From positions 1-64,000 of the forward strand of contig CALDSV010000024.1 of assembly GCA_937924475.1 (NCBI GenBank): DNA of 64,000 bases, in the 5' to 3' direction. The notes under the pieces were generated by a model that saw nothing but the letters and a program-made list of their open reading frames with translations, made no database searches and was not told where the DNA came from. Numbering within the stretch: the first letter of the stretch is position 1; every line of letters begins with the position of its first letter. Positions 25,628 to 35,283 of this stretch are shown one piece after another. The stretch comes from an uncultured bacterium. Its GTDB lineage: Bacteria; Nitrospirota; Thermodesulfovibrionia; Thermodesulfovibrionales; Thermodesulfovibrionaceae. The translations under genes were made by a program, and so were the position numbers.

Positions 25628-27397
25628 ATGCTACCTCCTGCGGGGAAATACCCTGATTGGTTAATTGCGCAAGAAGCTGAAAAGAGAATGAAATCAATAT
25701 ATGAGCTTGCTGAGGAAGCAGGGATAAAAAAAGAAGAACTTATTCCCTTTGGAAATTATATAGGAAAAATTGATTATAGAAAAATCTATGAAAGGATAAA
25801 AGACAATAAGCAGGGTAAATATGTAGTTGTAACAGCTCTAACTCCAACTCCCTTTGGTGAGGGAAAAACAACTGCCACTATTGGAATCGTTCTAGGATTA
25901 GCAAAAAGAGGCAAAAAGGTTGGTTGCGCTATAAGGCAACCCTCAGCAGGTCCCCTAATGAATGTTAAAGGTACAGCTGCTGGAGGAGGTCTATCCCAAT
26001 GTATTCCAAGAACGGAATTCTCATTAGGCTTCACAGGTGATATAAACGCTGTAATGAATGCTCATAATCTTGGAATGGTTGCTCTTACATCCAGAATCCT
26101 TCATGAGTCTAATTATTCTGATGATATTTTAAGTAAAAAAGGGCTTAAAAGGCTTGACATAGATGTAAAAAACACTCAAATGGGTTGGGTCATGGATTTT
26201 TGTGCCCAAGCATTAAGAAAAATAATTATTGGCTTGGGAACTAAAAAAGATGGCATTCCTATGGAATCTCGTTTTGATATAGCAACCTCTTCTGAAATAA
26301 TGGCTATCTTGAGTTTAGTAAAGAATGCAAGAGAATTAAGAGATAGAATAGGTAAGATTGTTGTCGCTTATTCTAAAAAAGGAATTCCTATTACCACAGA
26401 AGACTTGGAAGTAGCTGGTGCAATGACTGCCTTTGTGCTACCTGCTATAAACCCCAATCTAATTCAAACCATTGAAGGACAACCTGTATTCGTTCATGGT
26501 GCACCCTTTGCTAATATTGCTATAGGTCAATCATCAGTTATTGCTGATCTTATAGCAACTAAGCTTTTTGATTATCATATTACAGAAAGTGGATTCGGTG
26601 CTGACATAGGCTTTGAAAAATTTTGGAACATAAAATGCAGACATTCAGAACTCAAACCCCATTCAGCTGTTGTTGTAACCACATTGAGAGCTTTAAAATA
26701 TCATGGAGCTGATGAAACTGCCCCAAAGATTATTACCGGAAATGCTATCCCAAAGGAGTATTATGAAAAAAATAATAAATGGCTTGAAAAAGGAATGGAA
26801 AATCTTCTTCATCATGTTGAAATAATTAGAAAATCTGGAATAACTCCCGTTGTCTGTATAAACAGATTCACATATGATAATGAAGAAGAATTAATTTTAG
26901 TACAAAAATTATGTGAGGAGCAAGGAATTTTAGCTTCTGTATCAGAACATTGGAGTAAAGGGGGAGAAGGTGCCTTAGATCTGGCTGATAAAATTATAGA
27001 AGCCAGCAATAGACAATCGAATTTTCAATATTTATATGATATGGAACTTCCTCTTTTATCGAAGATTGAAATCATTGCAAGAAATATATATGGTGCCGAT
27101 TCAGTTGAATTTTCATCTGTTGCCCTTGAAAAGCTTAATAAAATTAACTCTAAGGAGGAATTCTCAGATTTCTACCTTTGTATTGCCAAAACTCATCAAA
27201 GTTTGTCTGATAACCCTCAATTAAGAGGTGTACCTAAAGGATGGCAACTTTGTGTAAAAGACATATTGATTTTTCATGGGGCAAAAATTATAGTCCCTGT
27301 TGCTGGTGATATTAGTTTAATGCCTGGAACTGCTTCAAACCCTAATTTCAGGAACATAGATATAGATTTGGAAACTCTTAAAGTTAAAGGTATTTAA
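25628..27397 (+). CDS. fhs: Formate-tetrahydrofolate ligase, divergent form
   Basis: 589 residues, about 30 longer than the usual enzyme. The nucleotide-binding TPTPFGEGKTT (72-82), the AAGGG turn (117-121) and the ESGFGADIG motif identify the family, which ligates formate to THF with ATP for purine synthesis or the Wood-Ljungdahl route. The usual REPSLGP is RQPSAGP (103-109), the GIKGGAAGGG loop is NVKGTAAGGG, and INLHFTGD is FSLGFTGD, so it belongs to a divergent branch. AAAAGGAG precedes the ATG. Confidence 0.9.
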   Translation: MLPPAGKYPDWLIAQEAEKRMKSIYELAEEAGIKKEELIPFGNYIGKIDYRKIYERIKDNKQGKYVVVTALTPTPFGEGKTTATIGIVLGLAKRGKKVGCAIRQPSAGPLMNVKGTAAGGGLSQCIPRTEFSLGFTGDINAVMNAHNLGMVALTSRILHESNYSDDILSKKGLKRLDIDVKNTQMGWVMDFCAQALRKIIIGLGTKKDGIPMESRFDIATSSEIMAILSLVKNARELRDRIGKIVVAYSKKGIPITTEDLEVAGAMTAFVLPAINPNLIQTIEGQPVFVHGAPFANIAIGQSSVIADLIATKLFDYHITESGFGADIGFEKFWNIKCRHSELKPHSAVVVTTLRALKYHGADETAPKIITGNAIPKEYYEKNNKWLEKGMENLLHHVEIIRKSGITPVVCINRFTYDNEEELILVQKLCEEQGILASVSEHWSKGGEGALDLADKIIEASNRQSNFQYLYDMELPLLSKIEIIARNIYGADSVEFSSVALEKLNKINSKEEFSDFYLCIAKTHQSLSDNPQLRGVPKGWQLCVKDILIFHGAKIIVPVAGDISLMPGTASNPNFRNIDIDLETLKVKGI

Positions 27398-27404
27398 AAA
27401 TATA

Positions 27405-27434
27405 TTGACAAAGTTATGTTTTTTTTCATATTTT
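27405..27434 (+). promoter_or_regulatory. Promoter of the chemoreceptor gene
   Basis: Perfect TTGACA at 27405-27410, 18 bases, TATTTT at 27429-27434, about 30 bases before the ATG; a GAGGAGGAG ribosome-binding site lies between. Confidence 0.5.
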
Positions 27435-27466
27435 ATTAAACCAATAGCCTAAAAGAGGAGGAGAAT

Positions 27467-28894
27467 ATGCCTAAAAGAATAGAATCAGAGAGAAAGATTC
27501 TTTCTATATCTCTCTATCGAAAGTTTTTAATTGTTTTTAATGCCTCTGTAATATTGTCAACCATAATTCTTTTAGCTGGCTTAATCTTGACAGGATACAA
27601 TATTTATGGTGAAGAATTTATAACAAAAAGAATAGGGATATTAAACACTTTAATTAAATTCGCTCCTACTATAATAATTTTTGCATTAGCTTTAATCGGA
27701 ATCTCTACAGCAAATGTGCTTTGGTTTAGAAAACAAATTATATTGCCTATATCCATAATTCAAGAAGTATTAGAGTCAATTAAAGAAGGTGACTTTGACA
27801 AAAGAATTAACTTAAAAACTGGTGATGAATTCCAAAAAATAGCTCAAGCCTTTAATGAGATGATGGATAAACTTTCAAAACTCATTCAAACGGAAGAAGA
27901 AAAAAGAGAAATGCAAAAAAATATAATAAACTTCTTACAAATCATGACAGCTGCATCAGAGGGTGACCTTACAAAAAGAGCAGAAGTAACCCCTGATGTC
28001 TTTGGTTCCTTAGCTGATGCCTTTAATCTTATGGCAGATGGACTCAGTCAGTTAGTAGAAGAAGTTCAGTCCTCTGCGGATGAGGTAGGACAAAAAACAT
28101 TAATCATAAATGACATTATAAATAAATTGAAAGAAGGTGCTCAAATACAGAGAAAGGAAATAGATAAAATAGCTGCTTTAATTGCTGAATCCTCAGAAAT
28201 TGCCACATCTACTTCTGAAAAAACAATGATCGCCACAGATGTTTCTAAGGATGCTTTAAATGCTATCAACAGAGGTAATGAGATAATTACTGATACTATG
28301 AGCAGTATACAGCTTATAAGAGCAGCTGTTCAAGTGATAAACAGAAGAATGAAATTACTATCTGAAAAACTCATGGAAATTGGTACCATATCAACTATCA
28401 TAAGTGAAATAGCTAATAGAACAAATTTACTTGCTTTAAACGCCTCCTTGGAGGCTGCAAGAGCTGGAGAGGAGGGAAAAGGATTCATTGTCATTGCTGA
28501 AGAAATAAGAACTTTGGCAGACAAAACAGCTAAATCATCGAAGAATATATCTGAAATCATCTCATCTATTCAGGAAGAGGCAAGTTTAGTAACAAAACAC
28601 CTTGAGGAAGAGACTAATTATGTTGAAGAGGGAACAAGGATGGTTAATGAAACTACCTCTGTATTCGAAAAAATAGATGCAGTAATTAGAAAAATAGGAG
28701 ATATAATCATAGAAATCAACGAATTTGCTAAAAAACAGAAAGAGATCACCTTAGGAGAGGTGGAATCCATAAATGAAGTCAAAGAAGTTACTGAAAATGT
28801 AACTAAAATAACAGAAGAACTTACCGATGTTTCTAAAACACTATCTAAAACTTCGGAAGAACTTGTGGAGATAACTGGAAGATTTAAGGTTTAG
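27467..28894 (+). CDS. Methyl-accepting chemotaxis protein with minimal external loop
   Basis: 475 residues. Two membrane helices (about 20-43 and 66-86) enclose only about 22 external residues, so there is no periplasmic ligand domain. Two HAMP-like stretches follow (about 90-145 and 155-200) and then a receptor signalling domain with the conserved hairpin tip [20 protein letters not shown]. It converges with the cheA operon and overlaps it by four bases, so it probably feeds that CheA. Confidence 0.9.
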   Translation: MPKRIESERKILSISLYRKFLIVFNASVILSTIILLAGLILTGYNIYGEEFITKRIGILNTLIKFAPTIIIFALALIGISTANVLWFRKQIILPISIIQEVLESIKEGDFDKRINLKTGDEFQKIAQAFNEMMDKLSKLIQTEEEKREMQKNIINFLQIMTAASEGDLTKRAEVTPDVFGSLADAFNLMADGLSQLVEEVQSSADEVGQKTLIINDIINKLKEGAQIQRKEIDKIAALIAESSEIATSTSEKTMIATDVSKDALNAINRGNEIITDTMSSIQLIRAAVQVINRRMKLLSEKLMEIGTISTIISEIANRTNLLALNASLEAARAGEEGKGFIVIAEEIRTLADKTAKSSKNISEIISSIQEEASLVTKHLEEETNYVEEGTRMVNETTSVFEKIDAVIRKIGDIIIEINEFAKKQKEITLGEVESINEVKEVTENVTKITEELTDVSKTLSKTSEELVEITGRFKV

Positions 28895-31134
28895 AAGATT
28901 CTATTTTCTATAATATTAAATCTCTCTAATAATTCCGTTATTGTTTTTTCATCAAAAGGTTTAACTAAAAAACCATCAGCACCTAAGTCAATAGCCTTTT
29001 CTTGATGCTTTTTAGTCCCTCGAGATGTTAACACAACGATGGGCAAATCATTAAATCTCGTATCTTTTCTTATTCGATTAATAAACTCGTATCCATGCAT
29101 AACTGGCATTTCAAGATCTGTAATTATCAAGTCTACATTTTTCTCTTCAAGAATACTTAATGCTTCTAAACCATCCTTAGCAGTATAGACTTTTAAATTT
29201 TTTGCCTCCAATAATGCTTGTAGAGACTTCCTAACGCTTATTGAATCGTCTACTATAAGAACTCTACCACTATATACAACATTTTCACGATAAAGATGAA
29301 CAGGAAGATTAAAGCTAAAGTCTTCTTCAAATATTTTTACAGGATCAATAACAAAACGAGGATTACCCTGTGATGAGATAACATAACCTAAATATTGGTT
29401 TAATCCTTCTAAAAATTTTCCAAGTGAATATATAGTAGCTTCTTCCTGTCCTAAAATATCATCTACCAATAAAGCCTTACGAATACCTGAAAAATTGAAA
29501 ATTATAAGATATCCTTTCTCTAAGGGTTTACCATTGGAGGAGAGATATATTTCAGAAAAAATCTTAACAGGTATCACTCTATTTTTATGATTTATTACTC
29601 TTTCATGTTTTACATTGGGATAATCCTCGATAGTTAAAATTTCTTCTATATAGTTTATTGGAACTGCAAATTCTAAACTGGAGGACATAAAAATTAAAAG
29701 ATTTGTAATACTAAGAGATTGGGGTATTTTTATTATAAATGTGGTATTTTTATGAATTTCTGAATATACTTCTATTGTACCTTTGAGCTTAGCAATAACT
29801 GTTTTAACAATATCAAGCCCCATACCTCTACCACTTTGAAAGTCTACATCTTCTGAAGTAGAAAATCCTGGTACAAATATATAGGACAAAATTTCGTCCT
29901 TTGACATATGAAGGGCTTGCTGGGGATTTAATAAGCCCTTTTCTATGGCTCTTTGTTTAACCTTTTCAGTGTCTATGCCTCTTCCATCGTCAGTAATTGA
30001 TATTACTACATATTTACCTTCTTTTTTTGCAATTAGTTTTATGTTACCTTTTTGTGTTTTTCCAAGTGCTAATCTTTCCTGAGGTGTCTCTATTCCATGA
30101 TCTATGGCATTTCTTAGAATGTGAATCAATGGTTCATATAGTAGATCTAAAACAGGTTTATCAATTTTTATATCACCACCTTTTATTTCAATACTTACAT
30201 CTTTACCTAAATTATTAGCAATATCTTTTATTGCCTCAGAAATCTTACTAAGTAGCCTACCTATTGGTAACATTCTCAAAGACAATAAATTATCTTTGAG
30301 ATTTGTTATTTCCTTGCTTAAAGTCTTAAAATTAGACGAAAGATTCTCAGAGAATGATATTAATTCACTTAAACCTTCGTTTATATCGTTTGTTATTTCA
30401 CTTATTTTTCTTGTGAATATATGATATTCATCGTATCTGTCGAATTCTAAATCACTAAAATCAGTAAAAAATGTATCTAAAACTTTAGATTTGTCACTCA
30501 TTGGTGTAAGCCAATATCTCTCTGAAAAAGATACGATCTCATTAAATAGTTTTTTGCCACCTTCCAAAATTACTTCTACCAAATTTGTTAGTTCCTTTTC
30601 CCTGTCAATTAATATATTTTTTTGTACTATTATCTCTGACAAAATGCCAAGAATACTATCAATTAAATGAAGATCCACTCTCACAGAGTTAATTGTAGGC
30701 AAAGGAGCATAAGTCTCTGAAACTTCTTCTTCCACCTTTGCAAGTGTCTTTTTGTTTACTATCTCGTCAATCAATTCAAGAAGTTTTTTATCAAGATCTG
30801 ACTTTTCTTCATTATATTGAACGATTTCATTTATGAGGCTAATAATTATATTAACAACCTTCCTTATAACATTAATTAATGACAGATCCTCAGGAATTTC
30901 TTTTTTTATTAAAGCTTCGAAGAGGTCTTCTAATTTATGGGCTAGACTTGCTATTTTGTTGAATTTAACTATAGAGGCAGAACCTTTAAGAGTATGAGTT
31001 GTCCGGTATAAAACTTCTAATGTTTCATAATTAAACCCCTTGTTTTCTAATTCTTCAATTCCTTCAATTAAGGTATTTACATAATCTTCGGACTCTAAAA
31101 GGAAATACTTTATAAGTTCAGCTTGTTCTATCAT
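28891..31134 (-). CDS. cheA: Chemotaxis histidine kinase CheA with C-terminal receiver
   Basis: 747 residues: Hpt domain with His47 in THTLKGSA, a linker and dimerisation helices, HATPase domain with [12 protein letters not shown], a CheW-like regulatory domain, and a C-terminal receiver (from the RVLIVDDS segment, Asp in ITDLEMP). Hybrid CheA proteins of this kind occur in Pil-Chp/Frz-like systems controlling motility by pili or other outputs. The order CheY-CheW-CheA with three-base or overlapping junctions indicates one transcript. Confidence 0.93.
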   Translation of the reverse strand: MIEQAELIKYFLLESEDYVNTLIEGIEELENKGFNYETLEVLYRTTHTLKGSASIVKFNKIASLAHKLEDLFEALIKKEIPEDLSLINVIRKVVNIIISLINEIVQYNEEKSDLDKKLLELIDEIVNKKTLAKVEEEVSETYAPLPTINSVRVDLHLIDSILGILSEIIVQKNILIDREKELTNLVEVILEGGKKLFNEIVSFSERYWLTPMSDKSKVLDTFFTDFSDLEFDRYDEYHIFTRKISEITNDINEGLSELISFSENLSSNFKTLSKEITNLKDNLLSLRMLPIGRLLSKISEAIKDIANNLGKDVSIEIKGGDIKIDKPVLDLLYEPLIHILRNAIDHGIETPQERLALGKTQKGNIKLIAKKEGKYVVISITDDGRGIDTEKVKQRAIEKGLLNPQQALHMSKDEILSYIFVPGFSTSEDVDFQSGRGMGLDIVKTVIAKLKGTIEVYSEIHKNTTFIIKIPQSLSITNLLIFMSSSLEFAVPINYIEEILTIEDYPNVKHERVINHKNRVIPVKIFSEIYLSSNGKPLEKGYLIIFNFSGIRKALLVDDILGQEEATIYSLGKFLEGLNQYLGYVISSQGNPRFVIDPVKIFEEDFSFNLPVHLYRENVVYSGRVLIVDDSISVRKSLQALLEAKNLKVYTAKDGLEALSILEEKNVDLIITDLEMPVMHGYEFINRIRKDTRFNDLPIVVLTSRGTKKHQEKAIDLGADGFLVKPFDEKTITELLERFNIIENRIF

Positions 31135-31136
31135 CC

Positions 31137-31547
31137 TTAAAGTATGTTTTCATTATTTTTATTGGTGGAGGGTTGTTTTACCTTTAATTCTTCATAAAGT
31201 TTTTTAGGATCAAGATAATCCTCTACAACAATCTCTTTGTCAAAACTTACAAAAAAGGGAGTAATATCTGACAAAATTCCTATTTTTTCATCATCTACCT
31301 CTATAACTAAAAGCTTATTTTCTGAATAATTTATTCTCTCAATATTGTATACCTTAGCAAGATCAATAGCAGGAACAATTTTCCCTCTTACAGGCAATGC
31401 TCCAACTATATAATCTGGAGAACCGGGAATTGGAAATATCTTTGTTATATCTAATATCTGAACTACAGATTCCTTAGGTATAAGAAACTCTCTTTCTCCA
31501 ACTCCGAAAACACAAAAATGTCTCTCTTCTCTTATTTCTTCATCCAT
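31137..31547 (-). CDS. cheW: CheW-like coupling protein
   Basis: 136 residues, the single CheW domain, with the hydrophobic FLIPKESVVQI strand and the YIVGALPVRGKIVPAIDL segment typical of the receptor-kinase adaptor. It has a Ser/Asn-rich C-terminal tail. It overlaps the CheY-like gene by 16 bases and precedes cheA by two. Confidence 0.88.
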   Translation of the reverse strand: MDEEIREERHFCVFGVGEREFLIPKESVVQILDITKIFPIPGSPDYIVGALPVRGKIVPAIDLAKVYNIERINYSENKLLVIEVDDEKIGILSDITPFFVSFDKEIVVEDYLDPKKLYEELKVKQPSTNKNNENIL

Positions 31548-31897
31548 TTTTTAATCACCGCTAAAAGATCAATAGGGTCAAAGGGTTTAGTTATATATTC
31601 GTCAGCACCTTGCATTTTACCCCAATACTTATCTGCTTCCTCCTTTTTAGAGGTAACCAGAACAACTGGTATATGTTTTGTTTTATCATTTTTTTTTATT
31701 TCTCTACAAAGCTGGAAACCATTTTTTTTAGGCATTACTACATCAAGAAGTATTAAATCAAAATTCTCTGAATTAATTAAAGCCTCTGCTTCTTCTCCAT
31801 CTTTAGCAAAAAAAAGTTCATATCCTTTGCCCTCTAATATAGATTCAATGTATTTAGAATCTGTAATAGAATCCTCAGCAATCAGTATTTTTGCCAT
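31532..31897 (-). CDS. CheY/PilH-like single-domain response regulator
   Basis: 121-residue receiver with phosphoacceptor Asp52, the acidic pair E8-D9, Thr near residue 87 (LVTSKK) and Lys in ITKPFDP. As the first gene of the cheW-cheA operon it is the likely phosphoacceptor from CheA. GGGGAG lies upstream of the ATG. Confidence 0.92.
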   Translation of the reverse strand: MAKILIAEDSITDSKYIESILEGKGYELFFAKDGEEAEALINSENFDLILLDVVMPKKNGFQLCREIKKNDKTKHIPVVLVTSKKEEADKYWGKMQGADEYITKPFDPIDLLAVIKKWMKK

Positions 31898-31936
31898 TTA
31901 ATACTCCCCATATAATTAAGCAATAACTTTTAGTGT

Positions 31937-31966
31937 ATTATAGTTTTTAAACTTTTATTAAGTCAA
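31937..31966 (-). promoter_or_regulatory. Promoter of the cheY-cheW-cheA operon
   Basis: On the minus strand TTGACT (31961-31966), 18 bases, TATAAT (31937-31942), about 40 bases before the CheY-like ATG. The chemosensory core can therefore be made independently of the long upstream operon. Confidence 0.65.
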
Positions 31967-31973
31967 TATTTAC

Positions 31974-33278
31974 CTAATCAAATTCCTTTATAAGTTCATT
32001 AATATCATAACGAGGCAGAGTATCCAAATAGGTTTCTGACTTCAACCTCTCTTCAAGAATAAAATTATCAATTTTAGATTTCATTAACAAATGAAGACTT
32101 TGAATTGTAAAATTTTTTATCTCTTCAGAAGTAAAATCTTTCAAAAATTTGTTACCAAACTCTAATTTTAGCGAACTTGCAATACCATAAACAATTTTAC
32201 CTTCAATAAATAGACATTCAAAAATAAGTTCATTACTAAATAAGTTTAAAAATCCTGTTAATTTTGATTTAACTATAAATTCTAATAAAATCTTCCCATC
32301 AAAATTAAAAGATTTTCCTTTTAAAATTATTCTGTCCTCAGGTATCATGCCAAATTTTTTTAAGGCTCCCTCTAAGGTCATTGATAATGAATTACTTATC
32401 TTACTGTAAAAATCTTGAAGCTTATCCTCTATTATTTTCTCTATAGCCTCTAATTTTAATTCTGATAACTCTTCCCTCATAGGATAGGGCTCATGGACAT
32501 GAGGTTCTTCCAAGGGAAACTTTAGTTCCTCTTCCTTACTGGCATAAAGAATTTCCTCAGGAATACTCATCAGCTCTTCTTTTTTGTCTTCTAATATTGG
32601 TTCTTGAGGAATTTCAATTTCTTCTTCCCTCTCAGGAACTGATATTTCTTGTTTTTCCTTAGAGAGTTCCTCTGGTTTTGTCTCAGCAATCTCTTCAATT
32701 TCTTCTAAAGGAGGAAACTTAATAGATTCTTCCTCATGTATTTGTAGTGAAGTCTCTTCGGAGGAAAATTTAATTATTTCTTGTGCCTCTTCTGGTAAAA
32801 CTATCTCATCCTCTGAAGTTAATTTCATTTCCTCTTCTTTTATTTCTGGAATTTCCTCTTCAATAAAAGATTCCATGGTAAACTCTTCTGCCTTTTGCTC
32901 TGGCTTGACTTTTTCAAGTATATATTCAATTTTCTCAATTAGATCTTCAGATTTAAAGGGTTTTGTAAAATAATCCATAACTCCATATTTTTCAATAAAG
33001 GCTTGACCTACAGCTTCTCCTTTTCCTGTTATTAAAATGATAGGGATATCTTTCAATTTTTCATTCTCTTTTAGCAATAAACAAAATTGAGAACCTGTCA
33101 TTTTAGGCATTATAAAATCCACTAATATTAAATCAGGCAATTCTTTCTCTGCGATTTTTAACCCATCTTCTCCATTGTCCGCAGTAAAAACCTCATAACC
33201 TGATTCTTGTAAGGAAACTTCTGCCAGTTTTCTTACAAGAGGGCTGTCATCAATTACTAAAATTTTACCTTTTGACAT
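31974..33278 (-). CDS. Receiver protein with long Glu-rich linker and C-terminal domain of unknown type
   Basis: 434 residues: receiver domain (1-118) with Asp54, then a disordered acidic linker (about 130-275) built of loosely repeated EE-, PEE- and SIPEE-like units. The C-terminal domain (about 285-425) contains an EFIVKSKLTGFLNLFS segment reminiscent of DUF4388 (the PATAN-type fold). Such proteins occur beside chemosensory kinases. It lies nine bases after the HAMP receptor gene and before the che promoter. Confidence 0.7.
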   Translation of the reverse strand: MSKGKILVIDDSPLVRKLAEVSLQESGYEVFTADNGEDGLKIAEKELPDLILVDFIMPKMTGSQFCLLLKENEKLKDIPIILITGKGEAVGQAFIEKYGVMDYFTKPFKSEDLIEKIEYILEKVKPEQKAEEFTMESFIEEEIPEIKEEEMKLTSEDEIVLPEEAQEIIKFSSEETSLQIHEEESIKFPPLEEIEEIAETKPEELSKEKQEISVPEREEEIEIPQEPILEDKKEELMSIPEEILYASKEEELKFPLEEPHVHEPYPMREELSELKLEAIEKIIEDKLQDFYSKISNSLSMTLEGALKKFGMIPEDRIILKGKSFNFDGKILLEFIVKSKLTGFLNLFSNELIFECLFIEGKIVYGIASSLKLEFGNKFLKDFTSEEIKNFTIQSLHLLMKSKIDNFILEERLKSETYLDTLPRYDINELIKEFD

Positions 33279-33287
33279 TTTTTACTC

Positions 33288-34115
33288 CTATTCAAGCAAT
33301 TTTTTCATTGTTATTCTCATTCTTTCAATGGATTTAGCGAGTATGGCTATTTCACCCCTTGCATTTTTAATATTAACCTTTTCTCCAGTTTTTCCCATAG
33401 AAATATCGTCGGCAACTTTAGTTAGGGCTATAATTGGATCAATAACATATTTATGCATTCCATAGCCTATTAGTAAAGATATTAAAATAAGAATTACAAC
33501 ATATGCTAAAATGTTAACTCCGAGAATTTTTATTATTGCTAAATTGGATAGAATTCTCTCTTTAGTAATATATATATAGCCTAAAATTTTCCCTGTATGA
33601 GTTTGAATAGGCACATAAATTACATAATAATCACCTTCATTAGTTGATGTTTCATGTAAATAATACCTATCTTTTGCTTGATTAATTTTAGTGATAGATT
33701 TTTCCGATATAAATTGCTTAGGGTCCTTACCAGTATAATAAATTGAAACCCATTTTCCGAAGGTATTATTTGTTACAGTTTGGGAAATATTCGCAGGCAA
33801 TATTTCTCTATTAGTTATAAATCCCACATCAGAATTAATTGCTTTTTTAAGTTTATTTAAAATTTTTTCTAAATCTGAATAACGCTCAAAAAAATTGTAC
33901 ATCTCGTTACTATTCATAAGTTCTTGAGATAAAGGTGAAATATCCCATAATACATTTGTAGTATTTATAGCAAATTGAACCTCTCTTATTTCCTGTTCCT
34001 TCATGACATTTACTTGTGAGAAATAATTGAAGATAACTAATATACTCATTCCAACTATCAAAGTTGCAAGTAGCGGTAAAGCAATACCTGCTCTTAAGCC
34101 TAATTGTATTTTCAT
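33288..34115 (-). CDS. Membrane sensor with HAMP domain and no signalling domain
   Basis: 275 residues: membrane helix about 10-31, an external Cache-like domain (about 35-195), a second helix (about 201-221), and a HAMP domain from YVIDPIIAL to the end. The protein stops where a receptor signalling domain or kinase should begin. It may lend its sensor to the loop-poor chemoreceptor in the same cluster, or act by itself. It overlaps the upstream gene by four bases. Confidence 0.75.
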   Translation of the reverse strand: MKIQLGLRAGIALPLLATLIVGMSILVIFNYFSQVNVMKEQEIREVQFAINTTNVLWDISPLSQELMNSNEMYNFFERYSDLEKILNKLKKAINSDVGFITNREILPANISQTVTNNTFGKWVSIYYTGKDPKQFISEKSITKINQAKDRYYLHETSTNEGDYYVIYVPIQTHTGKILGYIYITKERILSNLAIIKILGVNILAYVVILILISLLIGYGMHKYVIDPIIALTKVADDISMGKTGEKVNIKNARGEIAILAKSIERMRITMKKLLE

Positions 34116-34672
34116 TTATAAACCTCCTGAATGTATTGTTCTAATTCTTTTTGAAACTCCCTTTTACCCTCAGTATCTTCAATTTCCTCTGCAAGTAATC
34201 CAATTAATTTAATCAAATCTTCTTTTGTATTAGATATAGTAGCATTCCATTTTTCTTTAATAACTCTGTCAATAACCTTACTCCCTATAGGTCCTATTTG
34301 TTTTATTAGAGCTAAGGTTATTTTTTCTTTTATCTTTTTGAATTCAAAGGGAGAAGAATTTAATTGCTCTAAAGGAAGATGTAAATTTAATTTTTTAACT
34401 TCTTCTATGATTTCTTTGGTATTGGGAAGGCCTTTATTTTCAATGTCAATTGTTACATCGGGAATAAAATTAATCATTTTTATTTCTTTTTCAGATAACT
34501 CCTGTAAGCTCTCCATCCCCTTTTTTATTTTATAAGAAATGTGGTAGATTTCGCCTTCTTTAAAATAAAATTTAAATAAATTTTTTTCAGAAGCCAAAAT
34601 TATGTTAAGAATACCTGTTTTTTTATTTATATGTAATTGTTCCAAATAATTCTCTAAAGATGATTTCATCAT
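34112..34672 (-). CDS. DUF4388-like protein
   Basis: 186 residues. The N-terminal part (KTGILNI, LFKFYFKEGEIYHISYK) resembles the DUF4388/PATAN-type fold seen in bacterial signalling proteins. The C-terminal part (about 120-180) is helical and begins with an IGPIGSKVIDRVIKE segment like small modules found next to chemosensory clusters. No enzymatic motif. It is encoded between thiE and the membrane sensor with overlapping ends. Confidence 0.6.
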   Translation of the reverse strand: MMKSSLENYLEQLHINKKTGILNIILASEKNLFKFYFKEGEIYHISYKIKKGMESLQELSEKEIKMINFIPDVTIDIENKGLPNTKEIIEEVKKLNLHLPLEQLNSSPFEFKKIKEKITLALIKQIGPIGSKVIDRVIKEKWNATISNTKEDLIKLIGLLAEEIEDTEGKREFQKELEQYIQEVYK

Positions 34673-35283
34673 TTCTTAAATTTATCAAAAATTTTTATAA
34701 ACTTTTCTATATTGCCCTCTACATCACCTGATAAAATACCCGAGGAAAGCGCTATATGTCTACAACCACATTCTATTATCTTTTCGATGTTTTCCAAATT
34801 AATGCCTCCTATGGCAAATACAGGTATTTGGATTTTTTTTTGTATCAAAGATAACATATTGCAACCTCTGGGTTCAAGAGCATCTTTTTTTGTTAAAGTT
34901 CTGAATATGGGACCAAATCCTATATAGTGAGCCCCCTCCTTTTGAGCTTTTAATGCCTCCTGTAAATTATGAGTTGAAATTCCTATTATTGCAGGAAAAA
35001 TTTTTTTTGCCGCCTCCAATGGTAAATCATCTTGACCTAAATGAACTCCATCAGCTTGGCAGGCCATTGCAATGTCTAAGTAATCATTTATTGTCAGAAG
35101 AGCATTATACTGAAAGGTTAAATCTCTTAATTTTAAGGCAAAGTAAAAAATTTCTTTTCTTGACAATTCTTTTTCCCGAAATTGGATCCATTTTATACCA
35201 GATTTTAAAGCTATCTCAACTTTACTGAAAAATTCATTGGAAGAAACTATTAGGCAAATAGAGGGAAGTCTATTGGACTTCAT
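34669..35283 (-). CDS. thiE: Thiamine-phosphate synthase
   Basis: 204 residues, TIM barrel: the WIQFREKELS strand, DGVHLGQDD and the phosphate-binding FAIGGIN and SGIL ends are present. It joins HMP-PP and thiazole phosphate. It overlaps accC by 14 bases and the downstream gene by four. The other thi genes are elsewhere. Confidence 0.93.
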   Translation of the reverse strand: MKSNRLPSICLIVSSNEFFSKVEIALKSGIKWIQFREKELSRKEIFYFALKLRDLTFQYNALLTINDYLDIAMACQADGVHLGQDDLPLEAAKKIFPAIIGISTHNLQEALKAQKEGAHYIGFGPIFRTLTKKDALEPRGCNMLSLIQKKIQIPVFAIGGINLENIEKIIECGCRHIALSSGILSGDVEGNIEKFIKIFDKFKK

